NCBI GenBank assembly: GCA_018970625.1
Contig: JAGWVZ010000144.1
Location: forward strand, 1-8,083
Length of the DNA stretch: 8,083 nt
Reading direction: 5' to 3'
DNA from: Myxococcales bacterium
GTDB taxonomy: Bacteria > Myxococcota > Bradymonadia > REDH01
Part shown: one piece after another, positions 1 to 5,666 of the stretch
How the letters are laid out: the number at the start of each line of letters is the position of its first letter
How positions within the stretch are numbered: the first letter of the stretch is position 1
Notes under the pieces: model-generated
The model's input: the letters and a program-made list of their open reading frames with translations, nothing else
Told to the model about the DNA's origin: nothing
Databases searched by the model: none
Translations under genes and position numbers: made by a program

Positions 1-2
1 AT

Positions 3-482
3 GCCAATTTGCAGAAGGCTGATTTGCGAGAGGCGAAGGGAGAACGCACGCGGCTGCAGGGCGCGGATCTGACCAGCGCGAGGCTGGATTTCGCGAGACT
101 GACCAGCGTGGATTTGACGAATGCGACGCTGAGCGGCGCAAAGCTGAGCCGCGCGAGGCTGAATCACGCTACGCTGAATGGCGCTGACCTCACACATGCT
201 CACCTTTCGGATGTGCTTCTGAACAATGCTGACCTGACATCGGCAAACCTGATGAACGCGACGCTCAAACGTGCTGATCTCACAGGTGCGACACTGACCG
301 GGGCGAACCTGACAAATGCGCAGCTTCACTACGCGCGCCTGACGAATGTCGTCTTGCTGAAGACTTGCCTTAAATGCGCGCAGTTGGAGGGTGCAGTCCT
401 GACCGGTGTGATCGCGGACGATGAGACCTGGGACGGCGCAATTCTGGATAACAGACTTACAGCGGCTGGCGCTCGGCCCTGA
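3..482 (+). CDS. Pentapeptide-repeat protein, 5' end outside the window
   Basis: The reading frame is already in pentapeptide register at base 3 (ANLQK, ADLRE), so the true start lies upstream and this is a 5'-partial gene. A TTG at base 9 falls inside the first visible repeat and is not a convincing start. About 27 consecutive pentapeptides of the form A(D/N)Lxx run to about base 407, with Leu at the centre and Ala two residues before. One repeat (AKGER) breaks the pattern. Four pentapeptides make one coil of the right-handed quadrilateral beta-helix known for this family, so roughly 6.5 coils are visible. A short tail follows (TGVIADDETWDGAIL), a type of ending I associate with PRPs. No signal peptide can be judged because the N-terminus is missing. 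PRPs have varied roles, including DNA mimicry and gyrase protection, and many are uncharacterised. Nothing here fixes the function. Family call is firm, role unknown. Confidence 0.9.
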   Translation, partial: ANLQKADLREAKGERTRLQGADLTSARLDFARLTSVDLTNATLSGAKLSRARLNHATLNGADLTHAHLSDVLLNNADLTSANLMNATLKRADLTGATLTGANLTNAQLHYARLTNVVLLKTCLKCAQLEGAVLTGVIADDETWDGAILDNRLTAAGARP

Positions 483-546
483 TCGCGGTCGGTGCTCTGG
501 TGTTCGTTCGCTCGGCGATGTTGCACAGCGCGGTGTGACCGTTTCG

Positions 547-622
547 ACAGGTGCGCGTGTAGCCTGGGTACGGACTGCACCGGGTGGGGGAACGGTGTGA
601 GCGCTGACCGAACCGCACCTGT
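547..622. repeat. Inverted repeat with nested second stem
   Basis: A perfect 9-bp inverted repeat has ACAGGTGCG at 547-555 and CGCACCTGT at 614-622. Nested inside is a second pair, GCACCG (577-582) with CGGTGT (593-598), six pairs counting one G-U. Together they could fold into a two-tier hairpin of about 76 nt, 65 bases after the PRP stop codon. There is no T-tract after it, so it does not look like an intrinsic terminator. It may be a structured RNA, a protein site or chance in GC-rich DNA. Confidence 0.3.
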
Positions 623-837
623 ACGCCGTGGCGAGGTGCTGCAAGCGACAGGTTAACCAACGGTGCCACTACGGCCGGACCGGGCGCGGTACGATGCAGG
701 GACCACAAGATGCACAGGAAAAAAGAAATGCACCGAAACGTTGAACCGAAAAAGACCGTCGATCGTTCTACAGCGACCAGACGCATCAGGGCGGTGTTAT
801 CTCGTTCATCTTCGCAACCGAAATAGGAGAATGCCCC

Positions 838-1134
838 ATGACCTTCATCAGCAACGCCATTTTGGCACGTGGTATCACACTGCTTCTATCGACCCTGATT
901 GACCTCTGTCAGCCATCGCCGAGGCAGGGAACGACCATGCCAGACCTGCCCCGCCTACCCTGGCAATCCAGTCAACAAAGCGCCGAGGGTGCATTGGGGC
1001 AAATATCGCACGGTGTGCCGAGCCATCAATTTTCATTCGCAGTGCCCAAGGTTGCGATCGCGAACAGCAAGGTTGAGCATTGTTCGCCGTTCGCGCCGGA
1101 TGTTACGCGCGGTTTGGGTACCCATTTCAGCTGA
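838..1134 (+). CDS. Candidate small hypothetical protein (98 aa) or gene remnant
   Basis: The ATG at 838 is preceded by AGGAGA at 825-830 with a 7-base gap, a good Shine-Dalgarno arrangement, and this is the main reason to list it. The N-terminus is fairly hydrophobic (residues about 5-21, including ILARGITLLLSTLI), which could be a signal or membrane segment. There is no clear lipobox or cleavage site. The remaining roughly 75 residues are polar and low in pattern, and I recognise no domain. It ends 87 bases before the cysteine peptidase gene and could be co-transcribed with it. Composition after about residue 22 looks like non-coding DNA read through. A decayed or frameshifted secreted-protein gene that kept its original start is at least as likely as an intact gene. 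Confidence 0.25.
   Translation: MTFISNAILARGITLLLSTLIDLCQPSPRQGTTMPDLPRLPWQSSQQSAEGALGQISHGVPSHQFSFAVPKVAIANSKVEHCSPFAPDVTRGLGTHFS
1060..1087. repeat. 7-bp inverted repeat
   Basis: GCGAACA (1060-1066) and TGTTCGC (1081-1087) are perfect reverse complements around a 14-base centre. They lie about 135 bases before the cysteine peptidase start. The spacing would suit a stem-loop or a dimeric regulator site, but no regulator gene is seen nearby and no T-tract follows. Confidence 0.25.
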
Positions 1135-1221
1135 GTCAGGCTCTGGAGTGCTGGCCCGAGTGTTGACTCAGAACGTTGTTGAATCGTTACTGTATAAAAA
1201 AAAATCACAAAGGATGGTGCT

Positions 1222-1815
1222 ATGTCGCGCAGTCTCTCCGTTGCCGCCTTTCTCTTGTCTCTGGTGTGTGCAAGCTGTTGTGACCATCCGGACGAGTACA
1301 GCTGTGCATATGATCCGTATGGTTCGGCCTTGCCGGAGATGCCGCCGCCCATTCAACACCCGGTTTCGTATCACGCTCAGGACACGATGGCATGGTGCTG
1401 GGTTGCGGCCGCAAAGATGATGGTTGAGTATTACACTGGGCAGGCCGCACCCGATCAATGTCAGATGCTCGAGGCCGCCTATGGCGCGCCCTGCTGCTCC
1501 ATGACCGAGTCCTGCACGCGAACAGGACATATTTCCGAAATTCAGGGGCTTATTCATGGGTACTCGGGTCTGTTCACTACGGTGGCGCCGCCCGTCACTG
1601 CCGTTGCGCTCTACGACCTGCTCACCTTCGGTCCGCTGGTGATTCACACCAATCAGGGAGCAGGACACTTTGTGGTTGCCACGGGCATGTGGTTCATGTC
1701 GAGCCCCGCTGGGCCGGTCGCCATGGTTCAGATCAATGATCCTTACTTTGGGCAATATGAGGTGGATTATCCGTCGCTTGCGAGTTCATGGACGGTTGTC
1801 CTCCACGCCATGTAA
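1222..1815 (+). CDS. Secreted papain-like cysteine peptidase, AvrRpt2/C39-like
   Basis: This 197-residue protein carries the hallmarks of a papain-fold peptidase. A probable oxyanion Gln53 lies six residues before Cys59 in the motif MAWCWVAAA, matching the papain Gln/Cys spacing. His149 lies in GAGHFVVATG, and Asp173 in INDP fills the place of the usual Asn/Asp. The order and short length fit the bacterial AvrRpt2-like (papain-like C39-related) group. The N-terminus has a basic start, a hydrophobic core (residues 7-16) and Cys19/Cys20 after CAS. This suggests export, possibly as a lipoprotein, though Cys at -3 makes the lipobox atypical. Several further cysteines (28, 80, 91, 92, 98) cluster between the Cys and His motifs and may form disulfides. 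The start is supported by AAAGGA at 1209-1214, 7 bases upstream. It stands alone between two PRP genes. The substrate is unknown; it may be a secreted effector or envelope peptidase. Confidence 0.82.
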   Translation: MSRSLSVAAFLLSLVCASCCDHPDEYSCAYDPYGSALPEMPPPIQHPVSYHAQDTMAWCWVAAAKMMVEYYTGQAAPDQCQMLEAAYGAPCCSMTESCTRTGHISEIQGLIHGYSGLFTTVAPPVTAVALYDLLTFGPLVIHTNQGAGHFVVATGMWFMSSPAGPVAMVQINDPYFGQYEVDYPSLASSWTVVLHAM

Positions 1816-1892
1816 CTTCATTTATTCTCCAAATCTGGCGATCGGAAGAGTGAGTTATGGTTGTCGCCCACGGCAATCCCGATGGTATTTGA

Positions 1893-1954
1893 ACGAAGCG
1901 AAAAGGGCTCCATTCGGGGTCCCGAAACGTACTCGACAGGCCCCTCTTCTTCGT
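1893..1954. repeat. Nested inverted repeats in the spacer before the second PRP gene
   Basis: Three symmetric pairs nest in one 62-base stretch: ACGAAG (1893-1898) with CTTCGT (1949-1954), GGGC (1905-1908) with GCCC (1940-1943), and TTCGGG (1913-1918) with CCCGAA (1921-1926). The innermost pair would close on a short loop. The stretch lies 78 bases after the peptidase stop and 66 bases before the second PRP start. It could fold as a branched or bulged hairpin in the transcript. No T-tract follows, so a plain terminator is unlikely. Confidence 0.3.
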
Positions 1955-2020
1955 CATATGAATCGGTCTGCACGTTAGACGCGAGGGACATCATTGCGTT
2001 GATCACCCTGAGGTAGCAAA

Positions 2021-2596
2021 ATGGCGAGCGAAAATCAGGCGCGATCCGGTGAGAGCCCTGTACCGACCCATACGACAAATGGGCAGGACAACACGCGTGA
2101 CGAACGTATCAATCTCGAAGATGCCAATCTCGAAGGGGCCCATATGGAGGACGCTGCACTGTCCTATGCACGTCTGACGCGGGCGAATCTGCACTGCGCA
2201 ATTCTGGACGGCGCCGAGCTGACTGGCGCGAGCCTGAACGGAGCAGATCTCTGGGATGCGTATCTTCGTGCGACGAATCTGGCTCATGCCGATCTCTCGC
2301 ACGCGAGCCTGCTGCTTTCCGTGCTCCGCGGGGCGAACCTTGGCAACGCGAGGCTGGTGGGTGCAGACCTGACGGAGGCAGACCTGACGGATGCAGATTT
2401 GACCGGTGCAGACCTGACGGAGGCAGACCTGACGGACGCAGACCTGACCGGTGCGAACCTCACACGCGCAAACCTGACGCGCGCAAACCTGACACGCGCA
2501 AACCTGAGCAATGCGATACTGACCGGCGCGGACCTGACCGGTGCGAACCTTACCTATTCGACACTGAGAAGGCGAACCAACCCACCACCCGAATAA
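2021..2596 (+). CDS. Pentapeptide-repeat protein, 31 repeats
   Basis: This is a complete 191-residue PRP. The ATG at 2021 has GAGGT at 2010-2014 six bases upstream. The first 29 residues are polar and probably disordered, without a signal peptide, so a cytoplasmic location is likely. Residues 30-184 are 31 uninterrupted pentapeptides (about 7.75 coils of the quadrilateral beta-helix), with central Leu throughout except one Met in AHMED. The C-terminal part is nearly uniform (ADLTE, ADLTD, ADLTG, ANLTR units) and is encoded by almost identical DNA units, described separately. Two units at residues 80-89 (AYLRA, TNLAH) and SVLRG depart slightly from the pattern. Acidic Asp/Glu residues dominate units 17-23, while Arg appears in units 24-26. 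That gives one negatively charged section and one positive section. DNA-mimic PRPs are acidic, but this alone does not prove such a role. Confidence 0.93.
   Translation: MASENQARSGESPVPTHTTNGQDNTRDERINLEDANLEGAHMEDAALSYARLTRANLHCAILDGAELTGASLNGADLWDAYLRATNLAHADLSHASLLLSVLRGANLGNARLVGADLTEADLTDADLTGADLTEADLTDADLTGANLTRANLTRANLTRANLSNAILTGADLTGANLTYSTLRRRTNPPPE
2360..2449 (+). repeat. Direct tandem duplication of 45 bp in the PRP gene
   Basis: Two adjacent 45-base units (2360-2404 and 2405-2449) each encode G-ADLTE-ADLTD-ADLT. They differ at only three positions, all silent (GAT/GAC twice, TTG/CTG once). Each unit holds three 15-base pentapeptide codon blocks. Near identity at silent sites means the duplication is recent or homogenised compared with the more diverged first half of the gene. 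Confidence 0.9.
2465..2509 (+). repeat. Three tandem 15-bp units in the PRP gene
   Basis: Three successive 15-base units begin CGCGCAAACCTG and differ only in the last codon (ACG, ACA, AGC). They encode RANLT, RANLT, RANLS. They directly follow the 45-bp duplication and are the positively charged face-forming units. They are likely products of slippage or unequal exchange at a 15-base period. Confidence 0.85.
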
Positions 2597-2612
2597 TCAA
2601 AATTATATTTTT
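2593..2612 (+). terminator. Possible weak terminator after the second PRP gene
   Basis: A 5-bp A/T-only stem (ATAAT at 2593-2597, ATTAT at 2602-2606) with loop CAAA is followed by A and five Ts (2608-2612), overlapping the stop codon. The layout matches an intrinsic terminator, but a stem without G-C pairs would be weak. It stands out as the most AT-rich spot around. Confidence 0.2.
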
Positions 2613-2716
2613 ACCGCCGGCATCCGCAACGCAACGCAGGCAGGGTAACAGTCCTGTCCGGCATTCGCGACGTTGTTCACGCGGTTTAGCCGTGACCTGA
2701 GCCTGTTGTGTTGAAT

Positions 2717-2721
2717 GGAGG
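2717..2721 (+). promoter_or_regulatory. Ribosome binding site that decides the Asp-box gene start
   Basis: GGAGG here directly abuts an in-frame ATG at 2722, which is too close for initiation. The next in-frame ATG at 2731 is 9 bases downstream, a normal spacing. The start at 2731 is therefore preferred. Confidence 0.7.
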
Positions 2722-2730
2722 ATGACCTTG

Positions 2731-4446
2731 ATGTGGCACATGAGAACAAGGATGGATGTACGCTTCAATCTGCTCGCGCTGGCTGTGGTGATGGCGTCGC
2801 CCGTCATAACGCTGGCTGATTATCCGCAGGAGAACGAGGGCGACGAAACGCCAGCGCGGGTAGAACAACGGGTGAGAGTGGTGGCCGGTGACCCCGAGGG
2901 TTGGCTGGTGGTCGGCGGTGAACAGCGTGGTGCGTCGGGTGAGCAGACAACGTGGGCTGTTCGCACCCGGGATGGCGGCGCGACCTGGGAGCCCGCCTTG
3001 CTGCCAGCGGTGCCGTCGCATGAGATTGTGGACCTCGAGCTGGTGGATGGTGTGTTGTACGGCATGACACAGTGGTCGTTTGCTGGGTTGGGCGATGTAT
3101 CGGTGTTCCGGAGTGACGATGCAGGGTACTCGTGGACATGGATGGCGAGTCTGGAGCGTCCGCACCATCCGACGCTTGCGGTGGATATGGTGTGGTCGGA
3201 CCGCTGGCAGGGCACCATTCGCCAGGCATGGGAGAACGTAGAGGACGAGTGCTGGTTTGCGGACTACATCAGCGATGATGGTGGTTATTCGTGGCAGGCC
3301 GGTGTGGCGCAAGCATGCCAGGAAATCTATGAGGTAGATGGTTTTGGCCGCAGTGGGGGCTGGGAAGTGACGGCCAGCGGATTTCATGACGGGAGTGACG
3401 CCGTGCAGGCACTGCGGGTCACCGAATTCACGGAAGAGCTGTCGGACGGAACGCTGTCGGCCAATCGAAGTGAACAGTCTGTGACGTTGCGTCCTGCCCG
3501 GATCGCTTCGTCGGGTGAGTATGGATATGTGCGGGAGGGTGCCGAGGTCGTGGAGGTAACGAGCGGAGTTCAACTGCGAACGCTTCGAGTGATCGAGGCC
3601 AGGTTGGACACCGACACTGACGGTCGACTGCGCGCGAGTGTGGGTGCACAACACGGCACGCCGCGATGCGCGGGTGATAGTGCGGTACCTGATGTTGCGG
3701 TGACGGTATGGGTAGAGGCCGCTGACCTGCTGCCCCTGGTCACGCAGGAGGCGGTCTGGGAGGGCGACGACGGCTCTCGGCTGGTGCTGGACGCCGGTGC
3801 GGTGCTCGAGCGCTCTGACGGCGGTGAGTGGCGTTATTCGTTCCTGGAGGGGCCTCTGGGTCATGCGGCCCTCTCGATCGCCTTGCCTGACGTGCCGGTA
3901 ACGGTCGCCGATCGGTTTGTGCCTGCTGCACCCGATGGTGTTACCGAAGGCGGCAGCGATAGCTCCGCGAGTGTCGTATCGCAGTGGGGCACGGTGTCGC
4001 TGCTGGGCCACTCGATCGCATGGCCAGCCCCCGAGAACGATGGTTATGCGTCACTACTTGGTGCGTGGGATATGGCGACGGTGAGTGCCGACGGTACGAC
4101 GGCGACCGTTCATGACGGGTGCGCCCACGCTACAATGCGACTTTTGGAAGGGTTTGATGGCAGCGGCATGTCGGCGTTGGGCGCATTCGGCAGCGGACTG
4201 GGTGGTGCAACAGAGCTTCCCTCGGGCGTGACCTTGCAAGACCTTGAGCGACGACGCGTGGCGACCGTCACGCAGGCGATCGTTGTGGGTGGCTCAGGTG
4301 GTGCCGGCGGTTTTGGTTTGGGGATGGGCTACGGGAGCGCTGCGTCAGGGCCGCAGGTGCTCGGTGATGGCCGCATCTGCGACGCGCTGGCGGGGCGTTG
4401 GTTCGAGCTGGCAGCGGGCGAGCCGTGGATGCTCTGCTGGGAGTGA
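2731..4446 (+). CDS. Secreted Asp-box (BNR) repeat protein of unknown function
   Basis: The protein has 571 residues from the chosen start. A signal peptide is visible: positive N-terminus, hydrophobic core at about residues 13-21, and likely cleavage after ITLA at residue 29. Three clear Asp-box motifs (S/T-x-D-x-G-x-S/T-W) lie at about residues 79-86 (TRDGGATW), 128-135 (SDDAGYSW) and 181-188 (SDDGGYSW). A degenerate one is near 362-367 (SDGGEW). Asp boxes sit in turns of beta-propeller blades, as in sialidases and photosystem II assembly factor-like proteins. The roughly 50-residue spacing fits successive blades. I see no FRIP-type motif, so sialidase activity is not supported. The region after about residue 200 matches nothing I recognise. 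It holds Gly-rich stretches near the C-terminus, and six cysteines in all could form disulfides. Its 3' end overlaps the opposing PRP gene by about 100 bases. Likely an exported binding or surface protein. Confidence 0.82.
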   Translation: MWHMRTRMDVRFNLLALAVVMASPVITLADYPQENEGDETPARVEQRVRVVAGDPEGWLVVGGEQRGASGEQTTWAVRTRDGGATWEPALLPAVPSHEIVDLELVDGVLYGMTQWSFAGLGDVSVFRSDDAGYSWTWMASLERPHHPTLAVDMVWSDRWQGTIRQAWENVEDECWFADYISDDGGYSWQAGVAQACQEIYEVDGFGRSGGWEVTASGFHDGSDAVQALRVTEFTEELSDGTLSANRSEQSVTLRPARIASSGEYGYVREGAEVVEVTSGVQLRTLRVIEARLDTDTDGRLRASVGAQHGTPRCAGDSAVPDVAVTVWVEAADLLPLVTQEAVWEGDDGSRLVLDAGAVLERSDGGEWRYSFLEGPLGHAALSIALPDVPVTVADRFVPAAPDGVTEGGSDSSASVVSQWGTVSLLGHSIAWPAPENDGYASLLGAWDMATVSADGTTATVHDGCAHATMRLLEGFDGSGMSALGAFGSGLGGATELPSGVTLQDLERRRVATVTQAIVVGGSGGAGGFGLGMGYGSAASGPQVLGDGRICDALAGRWFELAAGEPWMLCWE

Positions 4447-4644
4447 AAGTGCACCCGACAGGTTTGCGCCCTGCACATTCACGCCTGACAGGTTGGCGTT
4501 CGTCAGGTTGGCGTTCTCAAGGGTTGAGCCTTCCAGACACGCGCCCTGCAGGTTCACACCCGGCAGGTGTGTGTCCTCGAGATCGACATTGACCAGATTC
4601 TCATACGGACGCAGCAGCATGACAGGGGGTTTCCATCTTTCCAT
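4345..4644 (-). CDS. Short pentapeptide-repeat protein, apparently 3'-truncated or chimeric
   Basis: On the minus strand, the ATG at 4644 (MERWKPP) is preceded by GGGAG (complement of 4653-4657), 8 bases away. A further in-frame ATG at 4671 lacks such a site. The product is 99 residues. Residues 15-64 form ten pentapeptides (including VDLED, VNLQG, ANLTN, ANLSG, VNVQG), about 2.5 coils, far fewer than the two other PRPs here. The repeat pattern ends at about base 4453, within a few bases of the stop codon of the opposing Asp-box gene (4444-4446). The last roughly 34 residues are antisense to that gene and have no repeat character. This suggests the original 3' half was lost and replaced by whatever lay next to it. 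It may be a pseudogene or a short functional PRP with an incidental tail. Direction is opposite to all other genes here. Confidence 0.65.
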   Translation of the reverse strand: MERWKPPVMLLRPYENLVNVDLEDTHLPGVNLQGACLEGSTLENANLTNANLSGVNVQGANLSGALSLPAEHPRLARCQLEPTPRQRVADAAITEHLRP

Positions 4645-4849
4645 GGCCCTTTCTCCCGGGTTAGTCAGCACGCAGTTGCCTGCCGGGGGAAAGAACGCCG
4701 CGACTGCGCTTCGGTTTTACTTTTCTGTGCGGTATCGCCGCTTGACACACATGCGCCTGAATGTGCAGTTTGCCGTACCACAATGTGGCTTTGTTTCGGG
4801 GTATTACACACGGTCGCGTGTGTCGCACTCGTCACCGCAAGGGTACGCC

Positions 4850-5521
4850 ATGACTGATTCTCGCCATCCGCTGAGCCCACCACCTGCGCCCGAGGCTGCG
4901 CCGAATGCGTACGGCGATGTGCGTCGCCTGCTGCCGCAGCTGCCCGGGCGTACCGCCGCCCTGCTATTGACCGGTCTGGTGGGCGCCTGCAGCGTTCCGG
5001 GCGCGCCGGGCGAAGTGGCTCAGCCGGGCAGCGGCGAGCCGATCGCGGTGCCCGAGGGACTGCCAGAGCCCGAGCCGGGAATGGGCAGCGGCGTGGGTTC
5101 GCAGCCCGGGGAGGGTTCGCAAGGGCCGGGCGCCGAGGGTTCTGCTGCCGGCGCGTCCGGGGTGCATGACCCCGAGGGCTCTGGCGTGAGCGGTTCGCCT
5201 GAGGTTGGCGACGCCGCGTTGCAGCACGCTGCAGGTCATCCGGTAAAGCCGGACGAGGTGCGTCAACGAGAGCCGGTGCCGGTGTACGGGTTGCCACCCG
5301 GCCCGCCGCCACCACAACCGCCGCCCGTGCAGCCCTACGGCGTGCCCGTTCCCCCTCCCGAGCCGCCGCTGGTCCCCACGCCCATCGAGCCCGGCGGTGG
5401 GCCCGGTGGTGGACTCGGCGACCTGCCGCCGCTCGAAGGCTCGGGCGTCGACGCCGGGACCATGCTTCCGTCAACCGGCGCCTACGGCGCGCCGCCGGCG
5501 CTGCGCAGTCCGCGTCCCTGA
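4850..5521 (+). CDS. Proline/glycine-rich lipoprotein with YG-x-P motifs
   Basis: The 223-residue product begins at an ATG with AAGGG (4839-4843) 6 bases upstream. The frame is open for 600 bases further upstream, but that part is antisense to the PRP gene and not credible. A long polar N-region (1-34) precedes a short hydrophobic core (AALLLTGL) and a good lipobox VGAC with Cys47, so an envelope lipoprotein is predicted. The mature part is low complexity. It has a Gly/Ser/Glu/Pro-rich section (about 50-120), a short mixed section (120-140), a Pro-rich section (141-181) and a Gly/Pro tail. The motifs VYGLP, PYGVP and AYGAP recur at Tyr146, Tyr163 and Tyr212. Such composition suggests an extended, cell-wall-spanning or surface spacer. 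It lies 145 bases before the MBOAT gene on the same strand and may be co-transcribed with it, but no functional link is shown. Confidence 0.72.
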   Translation: MTDSRHPLSPPPAPEAAPNAYGDVRRLLPQLPGRTAALLLTGLVGACSVPGAPGEVAQPGSGEPIAVPEGLPEPEPGMGSGVGSQPGEGSQGPGAEGSAAGASGVHDPEGSGVSGSPEVGDAALQHAAGHPVKPDEVRQREPVPVYGLPPGPPPPQPPPVQPYGVPVPPPEPPLVPTPIEPGGGPGGGLGDLPPLEGSGVDAGTMLPSTGAYGAPPALRSPRP

Positions 5522-5666
5522 CGCTGGGTCGCCGCACGATTCGTTGCCGCGCCTGGCCGGGCCTGATTCAACAGCGTCTCAGGCTGCTGCCAACATGTCT
5601 CTGGCCACGCTTGCTCCAGCGACGACCATCGTGTAGAGGCGCGGAAACATCAGGAGAGTCCCGCCC

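Larger units (their letters stand above)
483..1221. other. Long spacer without a confident gene
   Basis: About 740 bases separate the first PRP gene from the cysteine peptidase gene. The only candidate gene is the small frame at 838-1134, listed separately. Other open frames here have no ribosome binding site and look like random high-GC frames. The stretch contains an inverted repeat at 547-622 and a 7-bp inverted repeat at 1060-1087. It ends in an A-rich run (1195-1204) just before the peptidase ribosome binding site. I recognise no RNA gene, transposase remnant or tRNA. It could be decayed coding sequence or a regulatory spacer. Confidence 0.5.

Noticed and set aside
1163..1198. Sigma-70-like promoter before the cysteine peptidase (TTGACT and TATAAA)
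   Set aside because: The two hexamers are 24 bases apart, far from the usual 16-18, so they do not form a credible pair.
1810..1980. Integron attC-like site (TAAC near the peptidase stop, GTTAGAC at 1974-1980)
   Set aside because: GTTAGAC fits GTTRRRY, and spacers with palindromes after single genes are cassette-like. However, the left box is imperfect, the span of 171 bases is long, and the other spacers lack matching R boxes. No integrase is in the window. Searching the flanks with a covariance model of attC would settle it.
2284..2511. Minus-strand frame with RFARV/RSASV repeats
   Set aside because: It is simply the complement of the 15-base pentapeptide codon repeats of the plus-strand gene and has no start signals of its own.
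2677..2695. TCACG/CGTGA inverted repeat before the Asp-box gene as a terminator
   Set aside because: The stem is only 5 bp with a 9-base loop and no following T-tract, so it is not distinguishable from chance.
2686..4011. Long minus-strand open frame (441 codons) opposite the Asp-box gene
   Set aside because: Its translation is rich in Arg, His and Pro without any domain pattern, and it lies wholly antisense to a gene with a signal peptide and Asp boxes. It is a typical high-GC shadow frame.
2731..4446. Calling the Asp-box protein a sialidase
   Set aside because: Asp boxes occur in many propeller proteins, and I find no FRIP-type arginine motif or clear catalytic Tyr/Glu arrangement.
4742..4769. 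Perfect TTGACA box before the lipoprotein gene
   Set aside because: At spacings of 16-18 bases the best -10 candidate (TGCAGT) matches only three of six positions, so a promoter is not supported by sequence alone.
4244..4849. Upstream extension of the lipoprotein frame by 202 codons
   Set aside because: The extension is antisense to the PRP gene and overlaps the Asp-box gene end. A ribosome binding site and a sensible lipoprotein signal place the start at 4850.
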